DNA of 64,000 nucleotides from Paenibacillus polygoni (lineage in GTDB: Bacteria; Bacillota; Bacilli; Paenibacillales; Paenibacillaceae), in assembly GCF_030263935.1 (NCBI RefSeq), contig NZ_CP127162.1, positions 1,187,501-1,251,500 on the forward strand, given 5' to 3'. Shown here piece by piece: positions 53,375-62,867 of the stretch. Every line of letters starts with the position of its first letter. Positions within the stretch are counted from its first letter, which is position 1. Made by a program: the position numbers and the translations under genes. A model generated the notes under the pieces. It was given only the letters and a program-made list of their open reading frames with translations. It had not been told where the DNA came from and did not search any database.

Positions 53375-56353
53375 TTAACCGGTGATATCACGCCGTAACG
53401 TGAACAGATCTTTAAGCGCCTCGGTTGACAGTTCGGTAATCCAGTTCTCCGTACTGGATATGACATTGTCGCTGAGTTGCTGTTTGCTCTCAAGCATTTC
53501 ATCAATGTGCTCCTCAAGCGTACCTAGCGCGATGAACTTGTGTACCTGTACGTCCTTAGTCTGACCCATACGATAAGCACGGTCGGTCGCTTGATTCTCT
53601 ACGGCTGGATTCCACCAGCGGTCAAAGTGGAACACATGATTGGCTGCTGTCAGGTTAAGCCCTACGCCTCCCGCTTTAATGGAAAGAATAAATACGTTCG
53701 GTTGTTCAGCAGGCGGCAGGGTACGGGATTGAAACTGTTCAATCATCCGGTCGCGAGCCATTTTGGAAGTACTCCCATTTAGGTAAAGTACAGGCTCTTG
53801 CAGTTCCTGCTGAAGCGTCTGCTTCAGAATCTCTCCCATACCAATATACTGTGTGAAAATAAGGCAACGTTCGCCTTCTTCACGAAGCTCTCTGACCATC
53901 TCAAGCAAGCGCTCAAGTTTGGACGAACGGCTGATTAACATGTCCGTGTTAAACGGACTGTCCGGATCGTCCTGAATACCAGGGATAGACTCTTTTGTTA
54001 ACAATACTGGATGATCACAGAGCCGCTTCAAATGGGTAAGGGTTGAAAGTATTGCCCCTTTTCTTTCGATCCCCTCCAGCTCTTTCATTTTGTTCATTAA
54101 GTCGTTAACGGCCTGGTCATAGAGAGCGCTCTGCTCGGCAGTCAGTTTAATATAGGTTTTCATCTCATTCTTATCCGGTAGATCGAGCTGAATTGCAGGA
54201 TCCTTCTTCTTCCGGCGGAGCATAAACGGTTTGACGAGCTTTTGCAGTTGGATTGTCTTTTGCTCATCTTGGTCTTTCTCAATCGGCTGAATGAACCGAG
54301 CACTAAATGCTCGTGCTGTTCCCAAATAACCTGGGTTTATGAAATCATAGAGAGACCATAGCTCTGAGAGCCGATTTTCTATAGGCGTTCCCGTAAGCGC
54401 GATCCGATGTTTCGCTTGGAAGCTGCGGACAGCAGTGGACTGTTTCGTTTGTGCGTTTTTGATATTTTGAGCTTCGTCCAAACAGAGCGATTCCCACGTA
54501 ACTGTACTCAGTAATTCTTGATCAAGCGTTGCTGTGGCAAAGGAGGTAATAATGACGTCCGCTTGCCCGAGAAGCGCCTGAAAATCATCCCCGCTTGCGC
54601 GATTACTCCCATAATGAAGCTTGACCCGAAGGGACGGAGCGAAACGGCTTATTTCTTTCTGCCAGTTGCCGAGTACCGATGTTGGACATATTAAAAGGGA
54701 AGGATTTACGGGATCTACAGCTGCGTTGGTCTCTTTTAAATGTAATAAATAGGTGATAAACTGCAGCGTTTTACCGAGACCCATGTCATCTGCCAGACAA
54801 GCCCCTAGACCGTAGTTACGCAGGAAGACAAGCCACGAAAACCCATCATATTGATACGTTCGCAGTTCCGCCTGAAGACTATTTGGAACGCTGAGCTTCG
54901 GCCACTCCGATTGTCGCCCTAATTGGTTGATAAGCCTTGTCAGATGTTCATTTAGCTCGACACCAATCTGAATGCGCTCATTGTCCTCATCATCCTCTTG
55001 ATCTGCTTTTTTCGGGGCACGCCCGCTATAGGAAACTTGACTGTTCTCGAGTAGATGCAGATGTAATATATCTTGGAAAGATAACCCCTGGGAGCTGTCT
55101 ACCCCTGCCATCGCTTGGGAAATCTGTGCTAAGAGAGCCGGGTCAAGCGGAATCCATTGTCCTCGAAACTGCACTAATCTCTCATTGCGAGCCACAAGTT
55201 CAGCAAACTCCGCTTCGGTGAACTGAGCGTCACCAATGGCAATACGCCAATCAAATTGAATGATGGAATTTAGTCCGAAAAATGACTTCCCTTTGCCTGC
55301 TTGTCCTTCGCTATCCCCTTCATCTGCTCGAACCTTAGCCCGAAGTTTAGGACGTCTGCGACTAGCCGCTTCCCACCAAGCAGGAAGGAGTACCTGCCAG
55401 CCTGCTTCTAATAAACGACGGCTGTCTACCGTTAGAAATTTCCAAGCGGCCTCATCGGACAGCGGTTTACTAAGGACATCTCCGCTATGTTCGGCCCATT
55501 GTTCCTTAGGCAGACTTGCACGTAAATGCTCCAGCCATCCAGATGAGCGTTCAATAATGTGGCTTGACCAAGAATCCGGCCACCCGCCAGAGACATGTCC
55601 ATCTTCAGCAAGGCGCACAGGAATAAGAATCACGGGATCGATTTTATCTTGTAATACAAGCTTAAGTCGCCATGTAGGGTCATCATCGTCTGGTTCCAGT
55701 AACTGTAGTAAGAGACGGAAAGGAGCAGCATCTGCTCTCCAGCCAATCGAAACGAGCCAGGCTTGTTCATTTATACCAGCTACCGCACGATCTTTGGTGA
55801 AGAGTAATGGATACTCCGTGCGTAGATCGGAAGCAGTAACTTCGGTTCCATAATAGCGATAAAACACGGCAGACGAGAAAGCTGCGTTTAATCCGGCATA
55901 ATCGCTTGGATGATTGTCTTTTAATTGCTTTAATGCAGCGGTGGCTGCTGTAGGTAATGTTTTTATGTCCCAGGTCCAGGCGAGTTTTCCTTGCCGGAAG
56001 GCAGTAAAGCTAGGAATATATTGTCTTTCTTCAATACATACATTCAAAATCGAGGCAAACTCAATCCACTGCGCAGCTTCTTCATCCCACTGCCATTCGA
56101 TATGCTGCAGCAGCCTGCGTTCGGCTAAGAAGGGGAGAACATGCTCTGCTGGGAGAATAATAAGTTCAACCTCATTGACCTGCGTTATTTCGAGTTCCGT
56201 ACCATACATCGTTGGCTCGTGCCAGGCAAATAGACGATGTTTTAAATCCATTCCTGGTACATATCTATTTGCTGCGGTCAAACCGTAAATCAGAGCATCT
56301 CCATAGGTGCTGAGACTGATATGGACGGTAATGGTTTCTGTGTATTGACTCAT
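53375..56353 (-). CDS. SNF2/RapA-like DEAD-box helicase
   Basis: 992 residues. An N-terminal 450-residue bacterial SNF2-associated region precedes the ATPase: Walker A DDMGLGKTLQ near residue 525, DEAQ box in LCLDEAQNIKN near 620, LTGTPIENRLSELWSL, and the C-terminal helicase lobe FTQYIGMGEIL and RWWNPAVENQATDRAYRMGQ. Translocates on DNA and may remodel protein-DNA complexes. Its ATG overlaps the stop of the SWIM-domain gene (ATGA), a pairing common in Firmicutes, suggesting one complex. Confidence 0.93.
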   Translation of the reverse strand: MSQYTETITVHISLSTYGDALIYGLTAANRYVPGMDLKHRLFAWHEPTMYGTELEITQVNEVELIILPAEHVLPFLAERRLLQHIEWQWDEEAAQWIEFASILNVCIEERQYIPSFTAFRQGKLAWTWDIKTLPTAATAALKQLKDNHPSDYAGLNAAFSSAVFYRYYGTEVTASDLRTEYPLLFTKDRAVAGINEQAWLVSIGWRADAAPFRLLLQLLEPDDDDPTWRLKLVLQDKIDPVILIPVRLAEDGHVSGGWPDSWSSHIIERSSGWLEHLRASLPKEQWAEHSGDVLSKPLSDEAAWKFLTVDSRRLLEAGWQVLLPAWWEAASRRRPKLRAKVRADEGDSEGQAGKGKSFFGLNSIIQFDWRIAIGDAQFTEAEFAELVARNERLVQFRGQWIPLDPALLAQISQAMAGVDSSQGLSFQDILHLHLLENSQVSYSGRAPKKADQEDDEDNERIQIGVELNEHLTRLINQLGRQSEWPKLSVPNSLQAELRTYQYDGFSWLVFLRNYGLGACLADDMGLGKTLQFITYLLHLKETNAAVDPVNPSLLICPTSVLGNWQKEISRFAPSLRVKLHYGSNRASGDDFQALLGQADVIITSFATATLDQELLSTVTWESLCLDEAQNIKNAQTKQSTAVRSFQAKHRIALTGTPIENRLSELWSLYDFINPGYLGTARAFSARFIQPIEKDQDEQKTIQLQKLVKPFMLRRKKKDPAIQLDLPDKNEMKTYIKLTAEQSALYDQAVNDLMNKMKELEGIERKGAILSTLTHLKRLCDHPVLLTKESIPGIQDDPDSPFNTDMLISRSSKLERLLEMVRELREEGERCLIFTQYIGMGEILKQTLQQELQEPVLYLNGSTSKMARDRMIEQFQSRTLPPAEQPNVFILSIKAGGVGLNLTAANHVFHFDRWWNPAVENQATDRAYRMGQTKDVQVHKFIALGTLEEHIDEMLESKQQLSDNVISSTENWITELSTEALKDLFTLRRDITG

Positions 56354-58092
56354 GGTATCAGTTTCCCCTTTCGAAGCTCCTCTTGCAGTGCACGCAGACG
56401 ACTATGACGGTTAGCAAAAGTAGTGATAAACTCTTCCCATCGTGTTTCTTGTTTCATTTTTAGATACAGCTTGGATAATCGTTTTAGTAGTTTCACGGCT
56501 GCTTTATAGCCATCTCTATTTTTAAGCAGAATATATCTTTCAACCGCTTGATGATAGAAAGGCAATAGCAGTTCGGGTGCATTTTTCTCTATCGGTTTTA
56601 GGACGGTGACACGGAAATCCAGAGGCTCTGTACCGCTGCTTAGCTGAAAATCCATCCACTGCTGCCATTTGCTATGAGCGAGCAGGGTTTCTTCATATAT
56701 CTTCCTTGAAAAAGGAAGCATGCGGACAAGGCTGTCCCACAAATGCTGCTCAGAATCGGAACTTGAGGAATGCTGAATAACCTGTTCCCACAGGTTCACA
56801 TATGCCTCAATATGCTGCTCCCGAGGTCTGCTAAGCATCATCGGACCGATGGCAAGTAGCCAGTCTTGCAGCCGTGACCACTGCTCTTTTCCAGATAGAA
56901 TCTGCAGAAAAAGAAAGAAGCGCTCAGGAGGAATAACTCCTTTGTCATTGGCCTGCCGAAGCAGGTCCAAAGCAGGTTCATCCTGATCTAAAAAGAAGTG
57001 GATTTGGCTTTGAGCTAACAACCAAGGCAGCTTGGCAAGCGAGGTTTTAAGCTCATTTTCTGCGGATTTTAACTGATCTAGTTCCTCTTCGTACATTGAC
57101 TTGTTTTTAAGGTTAGGATGAATCCAGTGCAACCAGAGCAGATCATAAGTGGCGGAAAAATAACGGAGGTTATTTGATTCCACCAGCATACGGCTCCGTA
57201 AGTAGTCAGAAGTTTCTGACACACGAGACCAATGCACCGGTTCGTCCCCGATCATAAGCGGCTCAGCCAATATCCGTGTAATTTCTTTTTGTACATCATC
57301 CGCAGCCACCTGTGTGTGAAAGCCGATGAACACATTTCGGTGCATTTTTGGATTCTGCAGGGGCCTTACCAGTTTATCAAGCACAAACACTTGGGCATGG
57401 AGCTTATACAGCTGGTCCAAGACAGGTGAAAGCTCAGGTTGCTGCTTATAGATGGAAGCTAGAGCTTCCTGTGCATATTGAACGTTAGGGCTGTCAGTTC
57501 CTACGGAGGAGGTGCACAGCTTGAAAAAAGCATGCCAATCTTGGATGGGCATGGACGGTAACTTACCTGCTAGCTCCTGCAATTGTAACTGTTCAGCGGT
57601 GTTTCTTTTGCGAACACTATTCTTTGGTTCTACACCTATTTCTACATCTAGTTCTGCATTTAGTTCTGTATTTGGCCTTGCATTTGAAGGTTGTTGGTTA
57701 GATGTTTTAGCAGGACTCGTAAGATAGGTAGATCTATCTTGCTGGGTAAGCGTCGCTACTGAATGGCTATTTACAATTGCATGAACCGATCGTCCATATT
57801 GATTCACATAAGCAAGAAGTACGGCAACCATATGTTTACAATAGGATGGAACGGAACAGGTACAATGACTCTCGGATAAATTATCTAGATTGAGCGTAAC
57901 TTGGTACCGCTCCTCATCCTTGCCTTCAACAAAGCCTTCTATATGTTCGGGATTGGATATTTTCATAAGATGGGCAAGCTCTTGTTTATACTGTTCAAAG
58001 CCACGTTTTATCGTAATATCATTGAAGCTTCCCCGAATCCTTTGAATGAGCGTTTGCCACTCTGTTTCATCAAGCATATATTTTAAGTTCAT
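56350..58092 (-). CDS. SWIM zinc-finger domain protein
   Basis: 580 residues. The SWIM motif is C77, C79, C85, H87 in SHCTCSVPSYCKHM. A low-complexity linker of N/T/E/L repeats (NTELNAELDVEIGVEP) follows, then a long helical region with TPR-like patterns. It is the first gene of a two-gene unit with the SNF2 helicase and probably guides it to DNA or protein targets; that role is inferred. AGGAG precedes the ATG. Confidence 0.88.
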   Translation of the reverse strand: MNLKYMLDETEWQTLIQRIRGSFNDITIKRGFEQYKQELAHLMKISNPEHIEGFVEGKDEERYQVTLNLDNLSESHCTCSVPSYCKHMVAVLLAYVNQYGRSVHAIVNSHSVATLTQQDRSTYLTSPAKTSNQQPSNARPNTELNAELDVEIGVEPKNSVRKRNTAEQLQLQELAGKLPSMPIQDWHAFFKLCTSSVGTDSPNVQYAQEALASIYKQQPELSPVLDQLYKLHAQVFVLDKLVRPLQNPKMHRNVFIGFHTQVAADDVQKEITRILAEPLMIGDEPVHWSRVSETSDYLRSRMLVESNNLRYFSATYDLLWLHWIHPNLKNKSMYEEELDQLKSAENELKTSLAKLPWLLAQSQIHFFLDQDEPALDLLRQANDKGVIPPERFFLFLQILSGKEQWSRLQDWLLAIGPMMLSRPREQHIEAYVNLWEQVIQHSSSSDSEQHLWDSLVRMLPFSRKIYEETLLAHSKWQQWMDFQLSSGTEPLDFRVTVLKPIEKNAPELLLPFYHQAVERYILLKNRDGYKAAVKLLKRLSKLYLKMKQETRWEEFITTFANRHSRLRALQEELRKGKLIP

Positions 58093-58119
58093 TATTAATC
58101 TCCTATGGGAGTGTAGTGT

Positions 58120-58419
58120 TTATCTATTATAATCAAATTCGTATATTTGAGAAATTTCCTCTAATGAAAAAATGGGGCTGATATTTAGGATAACGGTATG
58201 AGTTCGTAAGGGCAACTTTGATAGCGTGTAGAAGAACAATTTATAAGAGTGAATGAGCGCATCGTCTAGAATAATAGACTCGGGATGAAATAGATAAATG
58301 AAATTGGTGAAGCCAATGCCGAAATGAATGTCGAAGTGAATGATCAAGCCAATGCTAAAGCTAAAGCCTAAGTGAGCAACGGACTCAGTAAACAATTCTC
58401 TTTGAGTTCGAACCACCAT
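58120..58419 (-). pseudogene. C-terminal remnant of a ROK-family sugar kinase/repressor
   Basis: A 99-residue frame without N-terminal domain. GIGFTNFIYLFHPESIILDDAL followed by a helix fits the end of ROK proteins (G(I/L)AN-L-LFNPE-I--GG), but the GG is lost (DD) and a repetitive insert (SFSIGLIIHFDIHFG), encoded by degenerate GCCAATGC/GAAATGAATG units, interrupts it. The sugar-kinase N-terminal half and zinc motif are absent. Probably a decayed gene tail. Confidence 0.4.
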
Positions 58420-58495
58420 CCCTAAATCGTTCGAAGCTATATAATGACATATAATAATAGAGGCAAGATCATAGGAATTAGGAGGACATTAAAGG

Positions 58496-59065
58496 ATGCA
58501 CACACATAACTATTTACAGTATCAAGATGAGTTACAGCAGCTTGCCACACTATCAGACGTAATATGTTGGGGAACCGTTACGGCGAGATTTTGCCTAAAT
58601 GGAGTTCAAAATGAAGACCTGATCAGTAACATCAGCATAATTCCCGTTGTGGGAGATCAGTATGTAGTCATGCAGCTGGAAGATGGCAGGTGGGAACTGA
58701 TTGGCGGAACACTCGAGCCGAAAGAGGCTTACATGGACGGACTACGAAGAGAATTAATGGAGGAGATTGGAGCGGAACTACTAAGCTACCATCCATTTGG
58801 TCATTTTCAGTGTACATCAACTTTGGAAGCCCCTTATCGTGCACATATTCCGCATCCGCATTTTGTAAGGCTGCTCGGATATGGAGAGGTGAAATTAGTA
58901 AGTAAACCTTTGAATCCAGAAGATGGGGAACAGGTATCATTGGTAGAGCTCGTAGATATTGATGAGGCCGTACGTAGGTTTGAGGAGATAGGTAGATATG
59001 ATATCGCAGAGATGTACCAGCTGGCACATCGGGTTAGAATGAGCTATGAGAGTATGGGGGAATAA
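58496..59065 (+). CDS. Nudix hydrolase
   Basis: 189 residues. The Nudix box is GGTLEPKEAYMDGLRRELMEEIGAE (given here as its key pattern: Gly at the start, REL, EE and G near residue 65-88), matching Gx5Ex7REUxEExGU. It hydrolyses nucleoside diphosphate-linked compounds; the substrate is unknown. TAGGAGGACATTAAAGG supplies the ribosome site. Confidence 0.88.
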   Translation: MHTHNYLQYQDELQQLATLSDVICWGTVTARFCLNGVQNEDLISNISIIPVVGDQYVVMQLEDGRWELIGGTLEPKEAYMDGLRRELMEEIGAELLSYHPFGHFQCTSTLEAPYRAHIPHPHFVRLLGYGEVKLVSKPLNPEDGEQVSLVELVDIDEAVRRFEEIGRYDIAEMYQLAHRVRMSYESMGE

Positions 59066-59080
59066 GAGAATAGAACAGAT

Positions 59081-59124
59081 GCATAGAGATACATAGAGAG
59101 AGATAGATAGAGATAGATAGAGAG
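59081..59124. repeat. GATA-type simple repeat
   Basis: CATAGAGATACATAGAGAGAGATAGATAG... a run of degenerate AGATAGAT units after the Nudix stop codon, similar in kind to the GATTA run at 726. Confidence 0.8.
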
Positions 59125-59242
59125 TGAGTCCTCTGCCTGACTTTTTAGAGGGAACGTGGGAGTTCACTGATTGGGCAGGAAGAGATTCGATCACCGATTA
59201 GAAGGAATTAATTTGAAAGCGACTAAAAGCAGGTATCTGTCG

Positions 59243-59425
59243 TTAATGCATACGCCAGTAGTAGATCCCAACGATCACGGCGAGAACAATGGCAGCAACC
59301 ATGAATGACATTAGCAGATTGCTTCCAACCGAGTAATGCTTGGAAATTTCCTGGTCTTTTTCTTCTGCTTTTCTCTTGGCTACCTCTTCGTCATTAGGAG
59401 TTAAATGGTGATTAGGAAAAGGCAT
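59243..59425 (-). CDS. Small single-pass membrane protein, 60 aa
   Basis: The ATG at 59425 has AAGGAG seven bases upstream. The N-terminal 30 residues are charged (DEEVAKRKAEEKDQEISKHY) and the C-terminal part is one membrane helix (LLMSFMVAAIVLAVIVGIYYW). The topology is N-in or N-out uncertain. No known family. Confidence 0.65.
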   Translation of the reverse strand: MPFPNHHLTPNDEEVAKRKAEEKDQEISKHYSVGSNLLMSFMVAAIVLAVIVGIYYWRMH

Positions 59426-59757
59426 AAGACTCACTCCTTACTCTTATATAGTATTGTTTCATCAAACTTCTTAATCCTTGTAATGAACCAGAGGTATCAT
59501 ACATCAGATGGATTATTAACCATTTAATCTCATTTGTAAACAAAGGATTTGTCGCCTTTTCATATGTAATATGTAAGGTACCTGCTTCCAAGTAGATCCC
59601 CTAAATGTGCTTGTGAGTCAGCCGGGTACCATTTGATATTAATTATATTTATTCGGGTCGTAAGGACATATCTTACAAGAGGGGAATGCATAATAAGAGA
59701 TGGTGTATTCATAACAAAAGAGAAAGTACTCACAAGTAAAGAGGAAGTACTCATAAC

Positions 59758-59841
59758 AAAAGAGCCTTATTTCTCGGGCTGCTCCCTGTCTCAAAAACAG
59801 GAAGTAGTCCCCTCCGAATGGAGTGTGAAAAAGGCTCTTTT
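59758..59841. repeat. Multi-branched inverted repeat (possible ncRNA or terminator for msrA)
   Basis: AAAAGAGCCTT pairs with AAGGCTCTTTT over 62 bases that contain two more perfect hairpins (CCTGT/ACAGG and CTCC/GGAG). The region before it has direct repeats of ATAACAAAAGAG and GTACTCA (59709-59765). On the minus strand it follows msrA and ends in a short T-run. Confidence 0.55.
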
Positions 59842-59901
59842 GCATTATATATTACAAGTGTACTCTAACCATTTCTTAGTATGGGGATTTTATTATAAAT
59901 T

Positions 59902-60420
59902 TTAATTCTCCCAATGTTCTGAGATATATTCATCCCGACCTGATTTCTCGCGGTCTTCTTTATAGTGCTTCTGATTCTTCTTATGATAGTTCTGATGATA
60001 ATCCTCGGCAGGATAGAAAGTTTCCGCAGGCAAAATCTCCGTTACAATCGGCTTATCAAATCGTCCGCTGTCTGCTACTTCCTTTTTCGATTGAAGGGCA
60101 AGCTCCTGCTGTTGCTCGTTATGATAGAAGATGGCGGTTCTGTACTGACTGCCCCGGTCATGGAATTGACCGTCAGGATCAGTTGGATCGGTCTGCGGCC
60201 AGTAGAGTTCGAGTAGTTTTTCAAAAGGGAAAAGTTCTGGGTCAAACGTAATTTGTACAACCTCGTAGTGTCCGGTGGTTCCTTTTTTCACTTCTTCATA
60301 GGTCGGATTCGTTACCGATCCTCCCATGTATCCTGATACAATGCCATGAATGCCGGGTAGCTCCTCGAAGGGAGTGACCATACACCAGAAGCATCCTCCT
60401 GCAAAAGTAGCTTTTTCCAT
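59902..60420 (-). CDS. msrA: Peptide-methionine (S)-S-oxide reductase
   Basis: 172 residues. The active-site motif GGCFWCM lies at residues 8-14, with the usual TFAGGCFWCM start; YMGGSVTNPTYEEVKKGTTGHYEVVQITFDP and the YRTAIFY segment follow (each part of the single MsrA domain). The C-terminal resolving Cys is absent, as in other Firmicute MsrA lacking it. Repairs oxidised methionine in the cytoplasm. Confidence 0.94.
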   Translation of the reverse strand: MEKATFAGGCFWCMVTPFEELPGIHGIVSGYMGGSVTNPTYEEVKKGTTGHYEVVQITFDPELFPFEKLLELYWPQTDPTDPDGQFHDRGSQYRTAIFYHNEQQQELALQSKKEVADSGRFDKPIVTEILPAETFYPAEDYHQNYHKKNQKHYKEDREKSGRDEYISEHWEN

Positions 60421-60684
60421 AGGTTCTACCTCTTTCGATATGTCGTAGTTGGTTTAGCTTAAAGATAATAGAGTTCAGTATACCAAAAACGGGAGTTGGT
60501 ACAAAGTGTAAATGAATTATAGAGATTCAAATCTCCTATTTTGCATTATAAGTAATTTATTGACTTTAAAATGAGTATAAAGAGGTTACCTTGAAAAATT
60601 TATTATAGGTTAAGTTATTTGTAGAACAGTAGTTGACTATTGTAATTTACCTGACTGCTTGTATTTTCATGGGGAGTGATCAAA
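60421..60684. other. Gap before the accessory region
   Basis: About 260 bases, AT-rich, no gene seen. Confidence 0.5.
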
Positions 60685-60960
60685 TTGTATTCCAATAAAC
60701 ATAAAGTATTTTATGGTGTCTCTATAGGTGTGGGGGTCTTACTAGTTTTGATAGGGTTACTGCTTTGGATTCCCCGATCAACAAGGTCAGACACTACAGA
60801 AGCTTACTATTATACTATCTATTGTTTACGTATCCTTTTACCTCTGGTTGGTATTCTCCTTATGTTTATTGGTTCATCGGTAAATGCTTCTTATAACACG
60901 CTTAAAAAGGAAATTGATATTCTAAAAGAAAGATATAGAGCATTGGAAAGAAAGCTATAA
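60685..60960 (+). CDS. Small two-pass membrane protein, 91 aa
   Basis: TTG at 60685 with GGGGAG eight bases upstream; a GTG nine bases earlier overlaps the site. Two hydrophobic segments (YGVSIGVGVLLVLIGLLLW and ILLPLVGILLMFIGSSV) and a C-terminal coiled coil (KKEIDILKERYRALERKL). No family recognised. Confidence 0.65.
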   Translation: MYSNKHKVFYGVSIGVGVLLVLIGLLLWIPRSTRSDTTEAYYYTIYCLRILLPLVGILLMFIGSSVNASYNTLKKEIDILKERYRALERKL

Positions 60961-61017
60961 AATTAGCATTAATAAGATAATCTTACACTTTGTGATTTAG
61001 TGCAGTATTGGTCTAAG

Positions 61018-61059
61018 GGTACATGTACCATAAAAAGTCGCTATATAGCGGCTTTTTTT
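61018..61059 (+). repeat. Perfect palindrome and hairpin block next to recombinase fragment
   Basis: GGTACATGTACC (61018-61029) is a 12-bp perfect palindrome. Six bases on, GTCGCTATATAGCGGC is a hairpin followed by seven T and GTTTT. The same order (ACA-rich palindrome, AAAGTCGCTA...TAGCGGC, T run, GTTTT) occurs at 27860-27912. Confidence 0.75.
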
Positions 61060-61098
61060 GTTTTGAATTTATAACTTAACTTGGGATTTCTAATAATC

Positions 61099-61322
61099 TG
61101 GGATACGAAGGAAGTTGGGATTCATGATTGAGGCACTCTTACGCTACACATTTAATTGAGGGAGGTAAGGATCTCAGGTACATTCAAGAGTTGCTTTTGC
61201 ATACCCGTTCCACTACGACAGAAGGATATACGCATGTAAGCAGGAAGAATCTAAAGAAGATTCAAAGTCCGTTGGATCGAATGGAGGAAGATATTGGAGA
61301 AGGGTGGGTTACAATATATTAA
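61099..61322 (+). pseudogene. C-terminal fragment of a tyrosine recombinase, frameshifted
   Basis: [10 protein letters not shown] in one frame joins [20 protein letters not shown] in the next, at about 61125, by a one-base shift. The second piece keeps the RH catalytic pair, the HxxR-type region ([14 protein letters not shown]) and the nucleophile Tyr in [19 protein letters not shown]. The SPLD tail resembles the C-terminus of integron-type and XerC/D-like integrases. The N-terminal domain and the first catalytic Arg region are lost, so it is inactive. Confidence 0.8.
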
Positions 61323-61577
61323 TATCAGTTATAATTTAACAGTTTATTGTTATTGAGGTTCGTGAATATATAATGAATGTGGGGTATACGTAGTATAGAA
61401 ATATACGCCTAGAAGAAGATATTTACGACTTACAGAGATAAAGAAGTTATTAGAAATTAGCGCAAAGACTGAACCAATAAAAAGAACATTTTGATAGGAT
61501 GATTCTACTGTCAAATTTTATGGAAATTTGTTGAATAATACAATATTCTTTAATAAGAACTTAATGGAGGGATTACG
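61323..61577. other. Gap with a partial repeat
   Basis: AT-rich, no gene. GAGGTTCGTGAATATA at 61355-61370 resembles the right part of the 62868 repeat (GGGTTTGTGAATGCAA). Confidence 0.35.
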
Positions 61578-61898
61578 ATGTATACAATGGAAGAAGAAAT
61601 TAAAACAAGGATCAGACAATTAAAACAAGTTATTTCTAGTTATGAAATTATTCGTTGTTTAAGTAACGACTTGCTAGATACATCATATGATCATACTATA
61701 TACAGTGATGACCTTTACTTGTATCGAAAAGAAGATGATAAATTTGTTTATCTTCATGATAATGAGGACGAAACTGAAGGCAGGGTATCTGTTGAAGATT
61801 TAAAGATAATTCTTAAGAACATTGCTACACGTGATATAATTGACAAATATGAACTAAAAGAATTAGATCAATTTTTGAATACGGAAGATGATGAATAG
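61578..61898 (+). CDS. Hypothetical protein, 106 aa, paired with a DUF2971 gene
   Basis: GGAGGG lies eight bases before the ATG. Acidic, helical, no recognised motif (TMEEEIKTRIRQLKQVISSYE at the start, tail NTEDDE). Its stop is three bases before the DUF2971 start, so they are translated together and the product may be a partner or antidote of that protein. This is a positional guess. Confidence 0.6.
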   Translation: MYTMEEEIKTRIRQLKQVISSYEIIRCLSNDLLDTSYDHTIYSDDLYLYRKEDDKFVYLHDNEDETEGRVSVEDLKIILKNIATRDIIDKYELKELDQFLNTEDDE

Positions 61899-61901
61899 AC
61901 A

Positions 61902-62726
61902 ATGAGTAATTTAATTTATCATTACACTGGTGCAGAAGCACTAAAGAGTATAGTGTTAAATCAATCGTTTTGGATTACCAAAAGTGATTATTTGAATGAC
62001 ACTTCCGAACAAATAATGATTATGGATCTTTTGAAAGGTTTTTTCAAAGAACAAAAAATGGATAAGAATGTCCAAAAATATATTATGGATCAATTATCTA
62101 AATATCTAAATGAATATAATCATTATATACTGTCATTTTCAAAAACAGACGATTCGTTACCGCTTTGGAATTATTATTCTGAGAATGAAGGATATAGTAT
62201 TGGAATTGATAAAGAAGAGTTTATTGAGCAGCTTCGTAAGTATTTTAAAGAGATAGATTGTAATTCGAGAGTAATAATTACTGAAGTGATGTATTCGAAT
62301 GAAGTTGGGGACGAAAAAGCAGTTAGGGATGAATTACTTCCTTTTATACATTTCAATTCTGATGATATAAATACTAAGAAGGATAGATTTGATCAACTTG
62401 CATTAAAATTAGCAAATATGTCTTACTCTATAAAACATTCAGCGTACTCTTCAGAAATGGAAGAACGAATTGTAATTATATGTGAGAAAAACAGTGAGAT
62501 TTCGAAGTGTGAAGAATTTAGAGTATTAAGGGGATCATTTATACCATATATTATATTTAATAAAGATAAAAGAAAAGACATTGAAATCCCCATAAAAAAA
62601 GTAAAATTAAGTCCCTATCACACAATGGATGTAACAGAAAAAAGTTTATTCTATTTATTAAAGAGAAAATATCCAGGTCTTGTAGAACGTGATATTTCTC
62701 AGTCACGAATCCCATCACGTTACTAG
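61902..62726 (+). CDS. DUF2971-family protein
   Basis: 274 residues. The family start IYHYTGAEALKSIVLNQSFWITKSDYLNDTSE (its YxYT, W-T and LND patterns, residues 4-35) and YSIGIDKEEF near 100 match DUF2971, often found in accessory and defence regions and distantly like ADP-ribosyltransferase folds. The function is unknown. Much more AT-rich than core genes. Terminator at 62728. Confidence 0.8.
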   Translation: MSNLIYHYTGAEALKSIVLNQSFWITKSDYLNDTSEQIMIMDLLKGFFKEQKMDKNVQKYIMDQLSKYLNEYNHYILSFSKTDDSLPLWNYYSENEGYSIGIDKEEFIEQLRKYFKEIDCNSRVIITEVMYSNEVGDEKAVRDELLPFIHFNSDDINTKKDRFDQLALKLANMSYSIKHSAYSSEMEERIVIICEKNSEISKCEEFRVLRGSFIPYIIFNKDKRKDIEIPIKKVKLSPYHTMDVTEKSLFYLLKRKYPGLVERDISQSRIPSRY

Positions 62727-62727
62727 G

Positions 62728-62767
62728 AGATGGAGAGACAATTAATCAATTGCCTCTCCATCTTTTT
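62728..62767 (+). terminator. Terminator after the DUF2971 gene
   Basis: AGATGGAGAG pairs with CTCTCCATCT, with an inner CAATTAATTG stem, followed by TTTTTT. Confidence 0.9.
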
Positions 62768-62867
62768 TCATAAAGGGAAATTAAAATTTTTTCTGTTTTG
62801 GACAATGAGGGAGATGTTAGAATTTGAAGGAGACACTTATATCTTATAACAAATCATTCAAGCTTTG

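Noticed and set aside
55260..55853. 197-codon plus-strand frame within the SNF2 gene
   Set aside because: Antisense shadow, Ser/Arg-rich, no domain; the minus-strand helicase is certain.
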